A stretch of DNA of 64,000 nt from Yarrowia lipolytica (lineage: Eukaryota > Ascomycota > Dipodascomycetes > Dipodascales): positions 2,852,001 through 2,916,000 of the forward strand of contig NC_090773.1 of NCBI RefSeq assembly GCF_001761485.1, read 5' to 3'. The stretch's first letter is position 1. Every line of letters begins with the position of its first letter. Below, in pieces: positions 53,697 to 64,000 of the stretch. Both the position numbers and the translations under genes were made by a program. Below the pieces are notes generated by a model, which was not told where the DNA came from, ran no database searches, and saw nothing but the letters and a program-made list of their open reading frames with translations.

Positions 53697-53776
53697 CACG
53701 TAAATTGGTGACGTCAAGCGTTTACGTAATCGTCGGGAACTGCGTTACGTAACCATTCATGTACGCAATCGTCGGG
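53697..53776. promoter_or_regulatory. Cluster of bZIP-type palindromes (TGACGTCA, TTACGTAA x2)
   Basis: TGACGTCA at 53709-53716 and TTACGTAA at 53722-53729 and 53745-53752, with a TCACGTAA just before, all within 56 bp. AATCGTCGGG is repeated at 53728-53737 and 53767-53776. CREB/ATF and Yap-type factors bind such sites. No nearby gene start is supported, so the target is unknown. Confidence 0.5.
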
Positions 53777-55615
53777 TTGAAACACTCGCTGCAAGTGTCG
53801 TATGATTGGAGCATCTCACATCACCACACGCGTTGATTGGGCGTGTCTTGTGGAGTGCATGGAATTTGGGAGAAAAAAAAAACACAAAAACTGCTGCAGA
53901 AAATGCAGAAAAAATGCAACCAAGATGAAACAGAAGTGCGAGTCGAATAAGACCCTTCATTTTACCGATATGAAATTTGTGACATTTGTTTTCTGATTTT
54001 TGGCTATTTTTTCTGTGACTTTCTGGATTTTTTAAAATATATCAATATATAAATTGTCCCAAATTAAAAATACACAAAATCCAAACAAGGTAAAACCAAC
54101 CCAATTTAAACAAACCAACATAGACAAGACAAAATTAAAGTGCCAATGTGGGAAGCCTAATTTACGGTGCCTTCCGTTTGGCGAGTCCGGCCCTGTTGTC
54201 GACATTCCCAGTGACAAATCGGTCAATTTGAAACGTCAAAAAAGAATATTTCCATATCTGTATGTCGGCTCCATGATCCCGATGACCCCCACCCGGTGAG
54301 ATGCAGCCGCGGCTCTGCCGATACGCACATTTTACCCCTCAGTTGGAAGTGCAGCGGCACATAGGACGCATATGCATGTAATAATATGCATGTATGGATA
54401 TATACATGTATACATGCTCATGCAGCCTGCAATGCAGCCATGCGCAAGGCCAAAAGGAGGCTCCGGTTTGGGGGGAGATTGGCCTAATCGAATCACGTGA
54501 TCGAAAACAGACTCAAGGTTGCAACTAGCAGAGTGGATCCTTGTGCAGGGCCATGCCAGACATGTACGGCTGAAGAGAATCGCAGGATGACATGTGGAAG
54601 TCACGTGATGCGGGAGGGCGGGAGGGGGGGGGAGGGAAGAAGTAATCTTGCGTTTATGGTAATTGCACTCACCGCCTTGTCACGTGAGAAGAAAGCAAGA
54701 AGAAAGCAAACAAATGAGTCCTCCTTCATTTTCGCAACTTTTTTTTCTGGACTTTTTTCTCATCTTTCTTTTTATGTTGCACGGCTGGTAAACTTTCACT
54801 TATCGTAATTAGCAACCGAAAAACAGCAGATGGTGTTTAGTTGTCTCCGGTAGATTGTAGATTGCAGTAGTGCTGGTCGGTAGTCACATGATGGTGTGAA
54901 CGGGGGAGTTTGGTCACGTGACCTTGGATCGCACGGGGGGGGAGGGACAGGAAGGGGGGCTTGGATTGGTCTCGTGGTGGGGAAGGAGTGATGGGAGTAG
55001 CAACGCATTTCTGTGCACCATAGAAGAAACTGGTTCGATTCCCATTGTCGAGTTATTTTCGTTTGTACAAGATGCCTGTGGTAGCGCTAAGTACTTGCAG
55101 CTACTGTACCGAGAATCACCTTTCCGACGTGGTTTTTCAAGGCGAGTGTCAACAGGTGGTCTTTCCTTGATAGACTTCAGATCGAACAAGCATCCCAGAT
55201 ATGGACAGAGCATTTCGTCGCTGTCATCGGCTACCATAACCTCCTGTGCTCCAAGTATAGTAGCGGCATGGTTAGGATGAGTGAATCCCAGCGGGAATAA
55301 TCGGTGGTGATGCCATATCCCTAGGATCGAAAAGAGTGATATGTGGAGTTGGTAGAAGGGTATATATACTTGTTGCAAACGGTGACATTGACTTGTCTCT
55401 TGGTCAACCTCAAGTGTTGATGCTCTATTTGCAGAGGAGGTGGGCCAAAGTCCAGTGCATGGAGGATCAGCTCGAAAACACTTGTAACTCTGGTGAAGGG
55501 TTGAGATGTGCTATTTGGATTCAAAGGAGATCAAGTCTCATCGGGTCATCACATCAGATCATCGCATCAGATTATATCATGTCGAATTGTAACACATGAC
55601 ACCATCATCCTGACA

Positions 55616-55679
55616 CCATCACATCTCACCTCCATCACATCTCACCCCCATCACATCTCACCTCCATCACATCGAAACA
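55616..55679 (+). repeat. 16-bp minisatellite (CCATCACATCTCACCT), 4 units
   Basis: Four tandem 16-bp units, the last diverged (ATCGAAACA). Confidence 0.85.
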
Positions 55680-57107
55680 CCTCACCACCACCTCATCACA
55701 TCAACGTGACATTCTCTCACGCACCACTGCAGGTCGACTCACCCAGTTTTTGTACAATTGTACTTGTATGGATCAGACTCAGTACAGTAGAGTACGAACT
55801 TCCCCTATTGCACATTGCACGGTCCAGTCCATTGATGGACATGCCAGATCTGGTTTTGACGGTGATATAATCATCAGATTATACAGCACTATCGACATCT
55901 TTTCGGTTGTTTGGGTGGCAAATTACTGACGTCTTGTGGTGATCTTGTGGTCAGCTTGTTTGTGTTTCCAAGGGCGCAATCTGATCGGTCCGATTTCGCT
56001 GGAGTGCTCGTTTCGCCTCGTGTGGATTCGAAACCAGTCTCTTTCGAATCCCCCGAGCGCGCTGAATCCAGCCGTGGGCGTTATATTTCTCCAGCATCTC
56101 TGTAGAAGGAGATGGCTGGAGTTTTAGATACCGCAGTCAATGTGTGGTGACTCGTAATTAACAAATGTGCATTTTCCATCTTTTTTTTGGCATTCCCAAT
56201 ATCATGTCCAATATCTCTCTTTAAACAAAGAACTCAGTTGACGACCTTAATTCCAAATATCCGGAAGAGCGCGAGTGAATTTTGAAGAAAGTGATGATCA
56301 ACCGACGCAGCCCGATTCTCCAGCCTGTCACAAACACGCCAACTTCTTTGGATTTCAGATAGCACGTCTGCAGACGGAGTTGTGTTCGAAAGGAGATTAT
56401 GCTGACCATTGGACGTCATGCAGCTGCATTCATCCAGCATCAGAGTCTAATCTTTTTTAGGCCACCTTTATATCTGTCGATTGGGGAAAAACGCAAACGT
56501 GATCGAAGAGGTCGCAAATGTAGTTGTACAAGTATAACAATAGCACCATTGCGTTCCCCGCGTCAACAGCATTCCAACGGTAGTCATATCTCCACCCTAG
56601 ACTGGCTAAATGGAGTCCAGGTGTCGTTGACAGAACTAAAAGAACAGAAAAGATAGTCCAACCACCAAGTCGACCAAAATACATCTGAGCGAGTCGATAT
56701 TAGTGTCATTGGAATCAGCCGGCGATTCTGAGTCGAATGGTGTATTGTTTGTCTTTCTCCTCGCGATCTGTCGTGGTTTATCAATCTCAAAAGAGGCATA
56801 ATTGTTGAAATATTAAATAAAATTGGAAATAAAATTGGAAATTTGAACAATTTGAAATAAAAATCGTCAAACTACAGACACTTGGTCAGTAACTCTCGCG
56901 CTCATGGCATAAATCATTAATAATACAGAAAGAAGGACGTTAGTTGTTAATAGATACCGACGTGGGCGGACCTGGGCTCACGGGATTAGGCTGGTGGCAG
57001 CAGTGGAGGTGGTACCGTCTGTTGCAGACTGCTAATTATGCATTCACAGATACCATTGCAATTATCGCTGCTCATAGTGTAAACGACAACGCAAATGTTT
57101 GCTGCAA

Positions 57108-58829
57108 TCACATTTGCTGTGGATGCGAATGAGGCATGTTGGTGTAGCTGTAATTATACCCCGTGGGCACCTGGTAATACGGCATGTTCTCCATATGATG
57201 CTGCATGGGCATGGGCAGCCCCGGATGTTGCTGCTGTTGCTGCTGCGCCTGCTGTTGGGTCTGCATGGGGTAGTGGTACTGGTGCTGGGGGTACGACGTC
57301 TGGTTGTACTGGTACTGTGGCGGCGCTGTCGTCGACTGCGACTGGCTGGTCTGTTGGGCCTGAGCCTGAGCCTGTGCCTGGGCTTGAGCCTGGGCTTGGG
57401 CCTGTTGTTGCTGGCTGAGCTGTTGTTGACTGAGCTGCTGTTGCGCCTGTTGCTGCTGCTGTTGCGCCTGTTGCTGCGCCTGCTGTTGCGCCTGTTGGTT
57501 AATCTGCTGTTGTCCATGTTGCTGTTGCCCGTGCTGCTGCTGTTGTTGGTTCACCTGCTGCTGGTTAACCTGCTGCATGTTCATATGTTCCAAGCTGTCG
57601 CGCTTCATGTCGAACGACTCGCGCTTCTCGTGTTGCTGTCCGGGGTACGGATACTGGTACATGGCGGCGTTCTGGCCCGGCTGCGAGTGCTGCGAGTACT
57701 GCTGCTGAGAGTACTGGCTCTGCGCGGTCGCGGGCGTCTGCAGCGGGCTCTGGTGGTGCAACGGCGAGTGCTGTGTGATTGGTTGCTGTTGCTGCTGCGA
57801 AATCTGCTGTTGCGAAATCTGGGGCTGTTGCTGCTGCTGGGGCTGAGGCTGCGACTGCGACTGCGATTGGGATTGCGACTGCGCCTGCTGAGCCATGGTC
57901 TGCTGCGGTTGGGACACATGACGCGACGTAGGTGAAACATAGGCCAGATTCTGGGCCATTTCCATCATGGGCTGCGATGGCGGACGAGCCACCGGAGGAG
58001 AGGTGGCCATGCCAGCCTGTGCAGCCACCGCGCCGGTCTGGAGAGCTCCCTGGGGCATCTGAACGTTACCTTGCATTGCGGGTATCGTCGACGAGGTCTG
58101 GCCCACGGCGCTGGGGGGGTTGAGCGGTCTGCGGGTGACGGCCTGGACCTCGGGATGGCCCTTTTTGTTCTTCTTCTGGGGCGAAAACTTGTAGTCCGGA
58201 TGCATCGCACGATGGAGCTCTTTTTCCTCTCCGGCAAAACGGGCGAACTCCTCCTTGGTCTCGCCGCTCTCAGTCTGCCACATAAGTCCAATGATTCGGG
58301 AAATGGACTGGTGGTTAAGCTTGAGGTTGGCGGCGGCGGCGTAGGCCAGCGCGCTCTGGGTCTGGCTCTTACGGTATAGCATGAAAGAGTTAAGTGGGCG
58401 CTTGATGTAGGTGACCTGGCCATCCTTGCCCTTGCGCACTGCCGAGTTGGACGACAGCGAAATTTCCACGTAGGGATCCTCCTCAGACACAAACTGCTGC
58501 AGAATCGACTCCACCGTCTTGTACGGAATGCCCTTGACCTCGGCGAGTTCCTTGATGCGGTCGATTCGCTGGGGCGTCATTCTGCCCACCTTGACTTTGC
58601 GCGAGTAGGGCTTTTGGCCGCCGGCCAGGTTCTGCTGGAGATTTTGCTGTTGTTGGGGGTGTTGTGCCAGGTTCTGCTGCTGTGGGTTCAGCTGCGACGG
58701 GTTGGCCAGCAGCTGGGCCCCGGGCATACTTCCCGACGCGTTGGAGGCGCTCTGCACCTGGCCCTGGGTCAGCATATGGTTATTGCTGAGTAGATGGTTG
58801 GTCATGGGCATGGACATTTGCATGGACAT
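57108..58829 (-). CDS. HMG-box transcription factor, glutamine-rich (573 aa)
   Basis: Nuclear sequence-specific regulator. The HMG box spans about residues 141-222: YIKRPLNSFMLYRKSQTQSA, then NHQSISRIIGLMWQ and HPDYKFSPQKKNKK. The KRPLNSFMLYR start and PDYKFSP end are those of the MATA_HMG group (mating-type HMG, Ste11/Rox1-like), not the non-specific HMGB type. Just before it, residues 80-130 (KVGRMTPQRIDRIKELAEVK onward) form a compact, non-repetitive segment that may be a second domain. The C-terminal half is Gln-rich (runs of Q, QA and QS repeats from about residue 310), typical of activation or aggregation-prone regions. Start at 58829; several Met follow closely, so it is uncertain by a few codons. 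Long flanks suggest complex regulation. Which process it controls is not visible. Confidence 0.88.
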   Translation of the reverse strand: MSMQMSMPMTNHLLSNNHMLTQGQVQSASNASGSMPGAQLLANPSQLNPQQQNLAQHPQQQQNLQQNLAGGQKPYSRKVKVGRMTPQRIDRIKELAEVKGIPYKTVESILQQFVSEEDPYVEISLSSNSAVRKGKDGQVTYIKRPLNSFMLYRKSQTQSALAYAAAANLKLNHQSISRIIGLMWQTESGETKEEFARFAGEEKELHRAMHPDYKFSPQKKNKKGHPEVQAVTRRPLNPPSAVGQTSSTIPAMQGNVQMPQGALQTGAVAAQAGMATSPPVARPPSQPMMEMAQNLAYVSPTSRHVSQPQQTMAQQAQSQSQSQSQSQPQPQQQQQPQISQQQISQQQQQPITQHSPLHHQSPLQTPATAQSQYSQQQYSQHSQPGQNAAMYQYPYPGQQHEKRESFDMKRDSLEHMNMQQVNQQQVNQQQQQHGQQQHGQQQINQQAQQQAQQQAQQQQQQAQQQLSQQQLSQQQQAQAQAQAQAQAQAQAQQTSQSQSTTAPPQYQYNQTSYPQHQYHYPMQTQQQAQQQQQQHPGLPMPMQHHMENMPYYQVPTGYNYSYTNMPHSHPQQM

Positions 58830-61800
58830 TATGGTGGCAATAGTGACGAGAGTGTGTCAGCACAGTGGCGGTGTAGTGCGATGGAAGTGCGACGGAGTTG
58901 GAGATGTAGAGACAGTGGTGTAGAGAACAGATATCAAAGTCTTGTCAGTACAAGTACTCGTGTTTATGTTGGTTCGTCGGTAGTCGTGTTTGTGTCTGTC
59001 GGCTTGTTGGTAGTCGCGTTGGTGTATGTTGTCGTGTCTTCTGTCGTTGTGTCTGTCGTCGTGTCTGTGTCTGTCGTCTTGTTTCTCTTGTGTCAGTTGG
59101 TCTCAATCGTATCGTCAAATCGGTGCGGCCAAACCTCCTCCTCAATCTCTCTGGTATCTCCGGTTAGGTTTTGTCATTAATTTAGGAACTCCCCCGATAT
59201 TTATCACAAACAGCGACGCCAAGGTTCTCACAAGGTTCAGACAAAGCGCCAATTGGAATGCAAACAAAAGAGGATGCATGCATGACTTTGTGCAGCACTG
59301 CATGCATCAAAGAGGGGAACGCTGGCGGCACCACCACCCACAGTCGGACAAAAATGCACCTGCACTCCTCCAAAACCCCAGTTTAATTCCCCGCCATACC
59401 CATCTTCAAACTCACACCCCACCTACAAACCCTCCCCCAGTATTACCCGGTTCACAATCACATGATCCGTCGGTAAAATAACCTTTCTTGGCTGCCACCA
59501 ACTAGGGCCTAAATAGAGTTTCGTAAAATGGAGAGAAACAGAAGTTGGAGAAAAAAACGGGAGGCCCAAAACAAAAATGTTGCTTTTGTCGTATAAATTG
59601 TGCAAAAAATCCTGCTTCATCAGATAGTGGTACCTGATATATTAATATTTTTTCCCATTTTTTGGGACCCCATAAATAGCCCCTTTCACTCCCCTTATCT
59701 ACATCCAGCCGCACGCCGCTTGGAACAAAACCTTAATTGCCAATGACTGATACTTTTGTCCGCTGTTCTTGGCAGTGGCCACAGATAGGGGGGAAAAGGG
59801 AAAAAAAGGAAAAAAGTCAACACATGAGAAAGGGACAATAGTGTCAGTGGCATAACGACTCTCCATAATATTGTTGACAGAAATACAAGGCTCTAGAACA
59901 ACACACGTGATCGTTAACGCCCGTCAAGTCCTGTTTCCTCACCCCCAGATCGCCACGGCTCACTCTGGGTTTGCTTCTGTTCAGAACACCCTAACTCTAT
60001 TTTAATCTTTTGATATTGGAGTAATGCGGCCCTTGTTCTTGCCCAAATAACCTTGGCTCTTTGTCTGCCCCTCCTTTGTCTTGGCACCTGGGCCAGAAAA
60101 GTGGCTGCACCCAACCCCGCGAGAGCGACGGGGAGGCTACGACTCGACGACTATGATGACGATGATGGCCAAGGGGTGGGCACGACGTGAGCTGGGTCGT
60201 TCCCGCGACAGCCGCCATGCCATGACAGGACATGACATGTCCTTGGTCGTGACACCCGCTAGCGTCAACGACATGTTGCAGTGCGGGTCTCTTAGTGTGT
60301 TTCCAAACACTGGCGACAAAGACAAGCAAGCAAGGCCGGAAAGGAGACAAGAGTGGGGAGTGTGGGGTTGGTGGACAGTTGGAAAAATGGGGAAAATGGG
60401 AAAAAACGAAGGAAATTGGAAGTGGCAAAAAGGTGGCAAAAAACGGCAGAAATTACGTCTGTTTGGGTGCTACAGAGATGTTATACGTACAGAGAGTTGT
60501 GGTGGTGCTGTTATTTTGTTTTGTTTTGTTTTTTCCGATTTTTTCCGATTTTTACCGTTTTTTACCGATTTTTTCCCGGTATTTTCCCGGTATTTTTTTT
60601 GTTGGCAGATTCTTTTTCCCATTTTTCCTAATTTTTTTCAATTTCCAAATTTCCAAATTTCCTTTTAAATTGCCCAATCTCCAATCATCCACCACCCAAA
60701 ATTGTCTGATCTTTTTTTCCCCCAAAAATCAACCATCCCTGGCATACCCGAAACGCCCCTTATCTGAGTCAGGAACACAAAACAAACACAAACGCCCTAA
60801 ATATGCACAAAACGAACAAGTCGCTTTCTTTTCGCCCTTTTTTCCCACACAAAAAACATAACAAGTGCAACATACTTGTTCCCCTTGACCCCTTGTATGA
60901 TAGCCAAAGTTTGTGACACGATCGGCGGTCGTATAGTGCTCTATGATGTCATTGTGGATGTCAGAAAGAGGTCAAGCTTTTTGACATGTGTCGGTGGTTG
61001 TTTCGGATGGATTTTTGGGAAATTTGGGATTTTCGGGGGAATTTTGGCAAAAAACGGAAATATGAAAAAAAAAACGGGGCGCTTGGGAATTTAGATATAT
61101 ATATGTATATTTGTAAAAAAAATATGAAAGAAGAAAAAAAACCGATATGGACTTCATCACGTGACCAGAATGTAATCCTTTTTGAAACCCAAACCATTGA
61201 CTTTGCACAGCCCTCAGGAGCCCCATTAGTGTCATTTCAGCAACCAGACGTGTTGGTGAAAAAATATTAGAAGAAAAATTTTAAATAAAAAATTAAATAA
61301 ATAAAAAAAAAGGTGATATAATAACCAGCAGTCTTGAATTCACGTGATGGCAGGTGCAAATTCATGTATGTATGTATATATGTGTGTGTATGTATGTATT
61401 CATTTGATTTTTATCACGTGATTGCGCACGTAATGAGACTCCAGATCTCTCCAGCTCTCGTGTCAGGAACAATCCCCGTCTAGTAATGACGTACTTTTCC
61501 TACTCGACGATCGCGTCAAGGCGCCGCGTGACCCCAGAATTTCGCAACCTCTTCCAATTTTCCACCTCCTCACCTCAAATATCAGATACTTGCAACCATG
61601 ATGCGTCACGTGATCTCTCCACCTCACCTTCTCGCACGGCTACTTTTCTTGGTGCTTCCCGAAATGAAACCTAACTATTGAAGCAGTTGTTTAACTATAT
61701 TTAGGTTAAGAATAAGTAAAAATTTGAAGAGCTTAAACAAAAAGTAAACGTCATGCTGAGACAGCAGAAGGAATCAGATTAGGAGTGTTCCTGGCCGATA

Positions 61801-63471
61801 GGGTCACGTGATGTGGAGAGAGTGTGGGCTACCGAAGGAACTGAGACAAAAACGGTGATTTGCTGGGATGAAGGTTGGGTTGAATGGTTGTTTTGAGTGG
61901 TTCCGGTGAAAGGTTGCTTTGAAGGTTGCCTTGAATGGTTGTATTCACCTCAAACTGTTGCTATACCGCTTAATAACCCCCCCCCCCCACGATTAGTCAT
62001 ATTGCTTAATAACAACCCCCGATTAGTCATCCCGCTGAGTAATACTACCAACTAGTATCCCTTGTTGCTCCTCCTCCCTCTGTTTGTCTACATCCGCTTG
62101 TTCAATTCCCCATCGTGTCTATAAATTACATTTATGAATATAGACTCCTCTTGTGTGCGTCGCTTGTGCTGAAAATACAGTTAGACGCGTGAATCAGGAA
62201 CAAACACAAGCATGTCCGACAGACACGCCCCCCGGTCATGTGACCCGCCAGCCCAACCAATATCTTCAGCGCAATCTCCGCTGCTGGCACTTTTCACCCT
62301 TGGATATTGACATTGCCGAGGATCGAACCTGGGTACAGTATGTACATACTCCTCTTGGGATGTGCCGTCACATGATCCGAAAAAAATGATCATCTCTCCC
62401 CACACACTGGTGATCTCTCCTTGTCTCAATCTCATCGCTGTCTCAATGGCTTGTCTATCGTCGGCGTCGTCTCCTTGTATTGTCCTGCAAGGGCGGCTAA
62501 TCGGCGGTAAATTTCAACCTTAATTAATTTTTTTTTCTTTGATTTTTTTTGTTCAATTTTTTTTTGTTCAAATCTCACTTGTACAGCCTCGGCTCTTGTC
62601 TCAACGCTGCAGAACAATAGACTCTCCAAAGTAGAGGTAGTTGTACTATACCTGTATCACGTGATATCGCAGCGACCCTCGCTTTTGGCGTATGTAATCA
62701 GGACAATCGTTGACTTGGGTGTGTTGTATTGGGTGTGTATGGAGAGCGACAGGAATTTGGGTTTTTGAGTATTCGCAATTATTCGCATCATAAAAGCCTG
62801 AATTGCGGTTGTCACGTGACAAGTGCAAGAGTGCAGGGAAATCACGTGACCTACTCTTTGGAGCTGTTTTTCTGTAGTGTTTTCGTGAGACTGCGATTGT
62901 TTCAGTGGAGAGTTTGAAGTCAATTGGTTCCAGTTGTCTCAATATCAATGATGGTATGCGCTGAATTCCCCAAAGTCAGAGGAGCATTTGACACCAATAA
63001 TGGACCGTACAGCTACCGTTAGATTTGAAGTATCGTATATTAGGAGGTGCGAATCCAACACCCAGTTGCCGTTGTCAGGACGGTTATCACTCGAGAACTG
63101 TCGCTGAATTCTTTTTTTTTCCCTGCTCTGCCCCGAATGAAGTAATCGGCCACCATTCATGGATCCACACGAAACAGATCTGTATTGCGCGAACCGGAAT
63201 CGATGTTCTCGGGTGTCCCACTCTTTTCATCACTTGACGTCTGTTTGTATGTGTATACTGTGTGCTAGAACGCTCTCAAACATTTTGACACGAAACACCG
63301 ACTCCATAACAGGAGGACTGCACTGGGAACGCTTTCTCAGACGCTCAAGGAGGTCAACTTGGGGTTTCTCACATGTGCGCTACTTCCAGCAATGAGTCGT
63401 TTCTAAGGTCCCATGGAATGTCTCTCTTGCGTGACTCCTGGAGTGTGGCGATCTCAGAAATGCCACATGTA
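58830..63471. other. Very long region upstream of the HMG-box gene
   Basis: About 4.6 kb without a supported gene. It includes a TGTCTGTCGTCGTG-type low-complexity stretch (about 58975-59095), T-rich DNA at 60500-60720, a TATG/TG repeat at 61364-61400, a C run at 61978-61989, and eight CACGTG between 61159 and 62850. Frames at 60081-60861 are low complexity. Confidence 0.5.
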
Positions 63472-63753
63472 TCACATGCGGAAACAGGGGCTGTCGTCAG
63501 AAACATCAGCAGATGCAAAAGTCGGAGAAATAACATGTAGAAGTAGGCGCAACAATGCTCTCCACCTCGATTCCAGTTCATTCTCCATGGTTCTAGCCTC
63601 TTCAGAGTGGTTATTTACTTCGTGACGACTTGAGCAAGATGTGAGAAGCAAGAGAGCTGGAATGAGAAGCGAAGACACACAGCGCGTCATTGATTTGGTG
63701 AAAAACCGCACTTGGCCTGAGACTTTTGCACTTGGAAATGCTTTAGCCGACAT
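63472..63753 (-). CDS. Hypothetical short protein with hydrophobic segment (93 aa), doubtful
   Basis: Begins MSAKAFPSAKVSGQVRFFTK, basic like a weak targeting signal, then MTRCVSSLLIPALLLLTSCSS, one probable membrane segment or signal anchor, then an acidic/Arg stretch (EEARTMENELESRWRALLRL). No family recognised. The ACC before the ATG is a good start context. A CTGACGACAG string near the end could be a splice acceptor leading into another frame, but no donor is clear. Codon use is not convincing. Confidence 0.3.
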   Translation of the reverse strand: MSAKAFPSAKVSGQVRFFTKSMTRCVSSLLIPALLLLTSCSSRHEVNNHSEEARTMENELESRWRALLRLLLHVISPTFASADVSDDSPCFRM

Positions 63754-64000
63754 GGTGGGCTGGGTATTTTGTTGTCTGTTGTGTCATGTAAGAGGTTAAG
63801 TAAAATGAAATATACGTAAAATAATAAGCAAACTCCCAACTAATTCAGTAAACATATCACCTGTTTTCTTTAAGAATAAATGTAGGTGGATATAAGTCAA
63901 GTATAAAATTTGTTTTCTTGTTTTCTTACACACCACTAAACAACTCAACTCGGCCTTTTGGTACGGCTTGAATCCGGTCAGAACCATACACATCAATCAA

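Larger units (their letters stand above)
52319..57107. other. Long non-coding region downstream of the HMG-box gene
   Basis: About 4.8 kb. Holds a 21-bp minisatellite (52753-52815), a cluster of bZIP-type palindromes (53697-53752), five CACGTG between 53525 and 54920, and a 16-bp minisatellite (55616-55679). Open frames such as 54914-55378 (minus) have no domain. The short frame at 53290-53442 starts with a hydrophobic segment but has no other support. Confidence 0.5.

Noticed and set aside
55025-55050. GGTTCGATTCC, B-box-like, plus strand
   Set aside because: Only three of five T-stem pairs form and no matching acceptor stem lies upstream.
57099-57935. 278-codon Leu-rich frame on the plus strand
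   Set aside because: Antisense of the glutamine repeats (CAG read as CTG) in the HMG-box gene.
62312-62335. GATCGAACC, B-box-like, minus strand
   Set aside because: Stem is imperfect and no cloverleaf can be drawn.
1-64000. CRISPR arrays or bacterial operons
   Set aside because: The repeats are minisatellites without spacers; introns and gene content are those of a yeast nucleus.
1-64000. Dispersed 5S rRNA or spliceosomal RNA genes
   Set aside because: Yarrowia has scattered 5S genes, but I found no match to the conserved 5S or snRNA cores on either strand by eye.

Overview
The window looks like nuclear DNA of the yeast Yarrowia lipolytica or a very close relative. Arginine is mostly CGA in the well-expressed genes. 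Introns start with GTGAGT and end in a compressed branch point and acceptor of the CTAAC(A/C)CAG type. Intergenic spaces are long and rich in CACGTG palindromes, and the gene set is typical of a basal ascomycete yeast. No search was run: names rest on protein motifs and recalled family similarity.

Layout. The left edge (1-421, minus) holds the spliced 5' end of a UTP20-like ribosome-biogenesis gene. An F-box-like gene follows (1648-2913), then SHM1, the mitochondrial serine hydroxymethyltransferase (4843-6288). A large minus-strand gene (6547-11016) carries a zinc finger, an acidic repeat and a MULE transposase-like domain that seems to have lost catalytic residues. The proteasome activator gene BLM10 covers 12563-19124 with one intron. 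A second F-box-like gene (20599-22032) resembles the first. Two small genes follow, a secreted peptide (22647-22892) and a 68-residue protein (26171-26377), on either side of a 3.3 kb gene-poor stretch that contains a 16-bp perfect inverted repeat. NIP1 (eIF3c, minus) and the Sec61-family gene SSH1 (plus, two introns, first exon 10 nt) are divergent. A flavin monooxygenase and an auxin-efflux-carrier-type membrane protein, both minus, lie at 35.7-41.4 kb.

From 43 to 57 kb the DNA is mostly decayed or non-coding. It holds a Ty3/gypsy-type integrase fossil, a broken copy of the end of an M1 aminopeptidase gene, a short coiled-coil gene and several minisatellites. A glutamine-rich HMG-box regulator (57108-58829, minus) follows. 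The last 5 kb is almost empty and dense in CACGTG.

The genes do not form one pathway. Most are housekeeping: ribosome assembly, translation initiation, ER translocation, proteasome regulation and one-carbon metabolism. The points most worth a second look are the MULE-derived gene, the hairpin at 24704-24752, the 19 CACGTG sites inside BLM10, the changed BLM10 C-terminus, the telomere-like motif in front of the UTP20-like gene, and the aminopeptidase relic.
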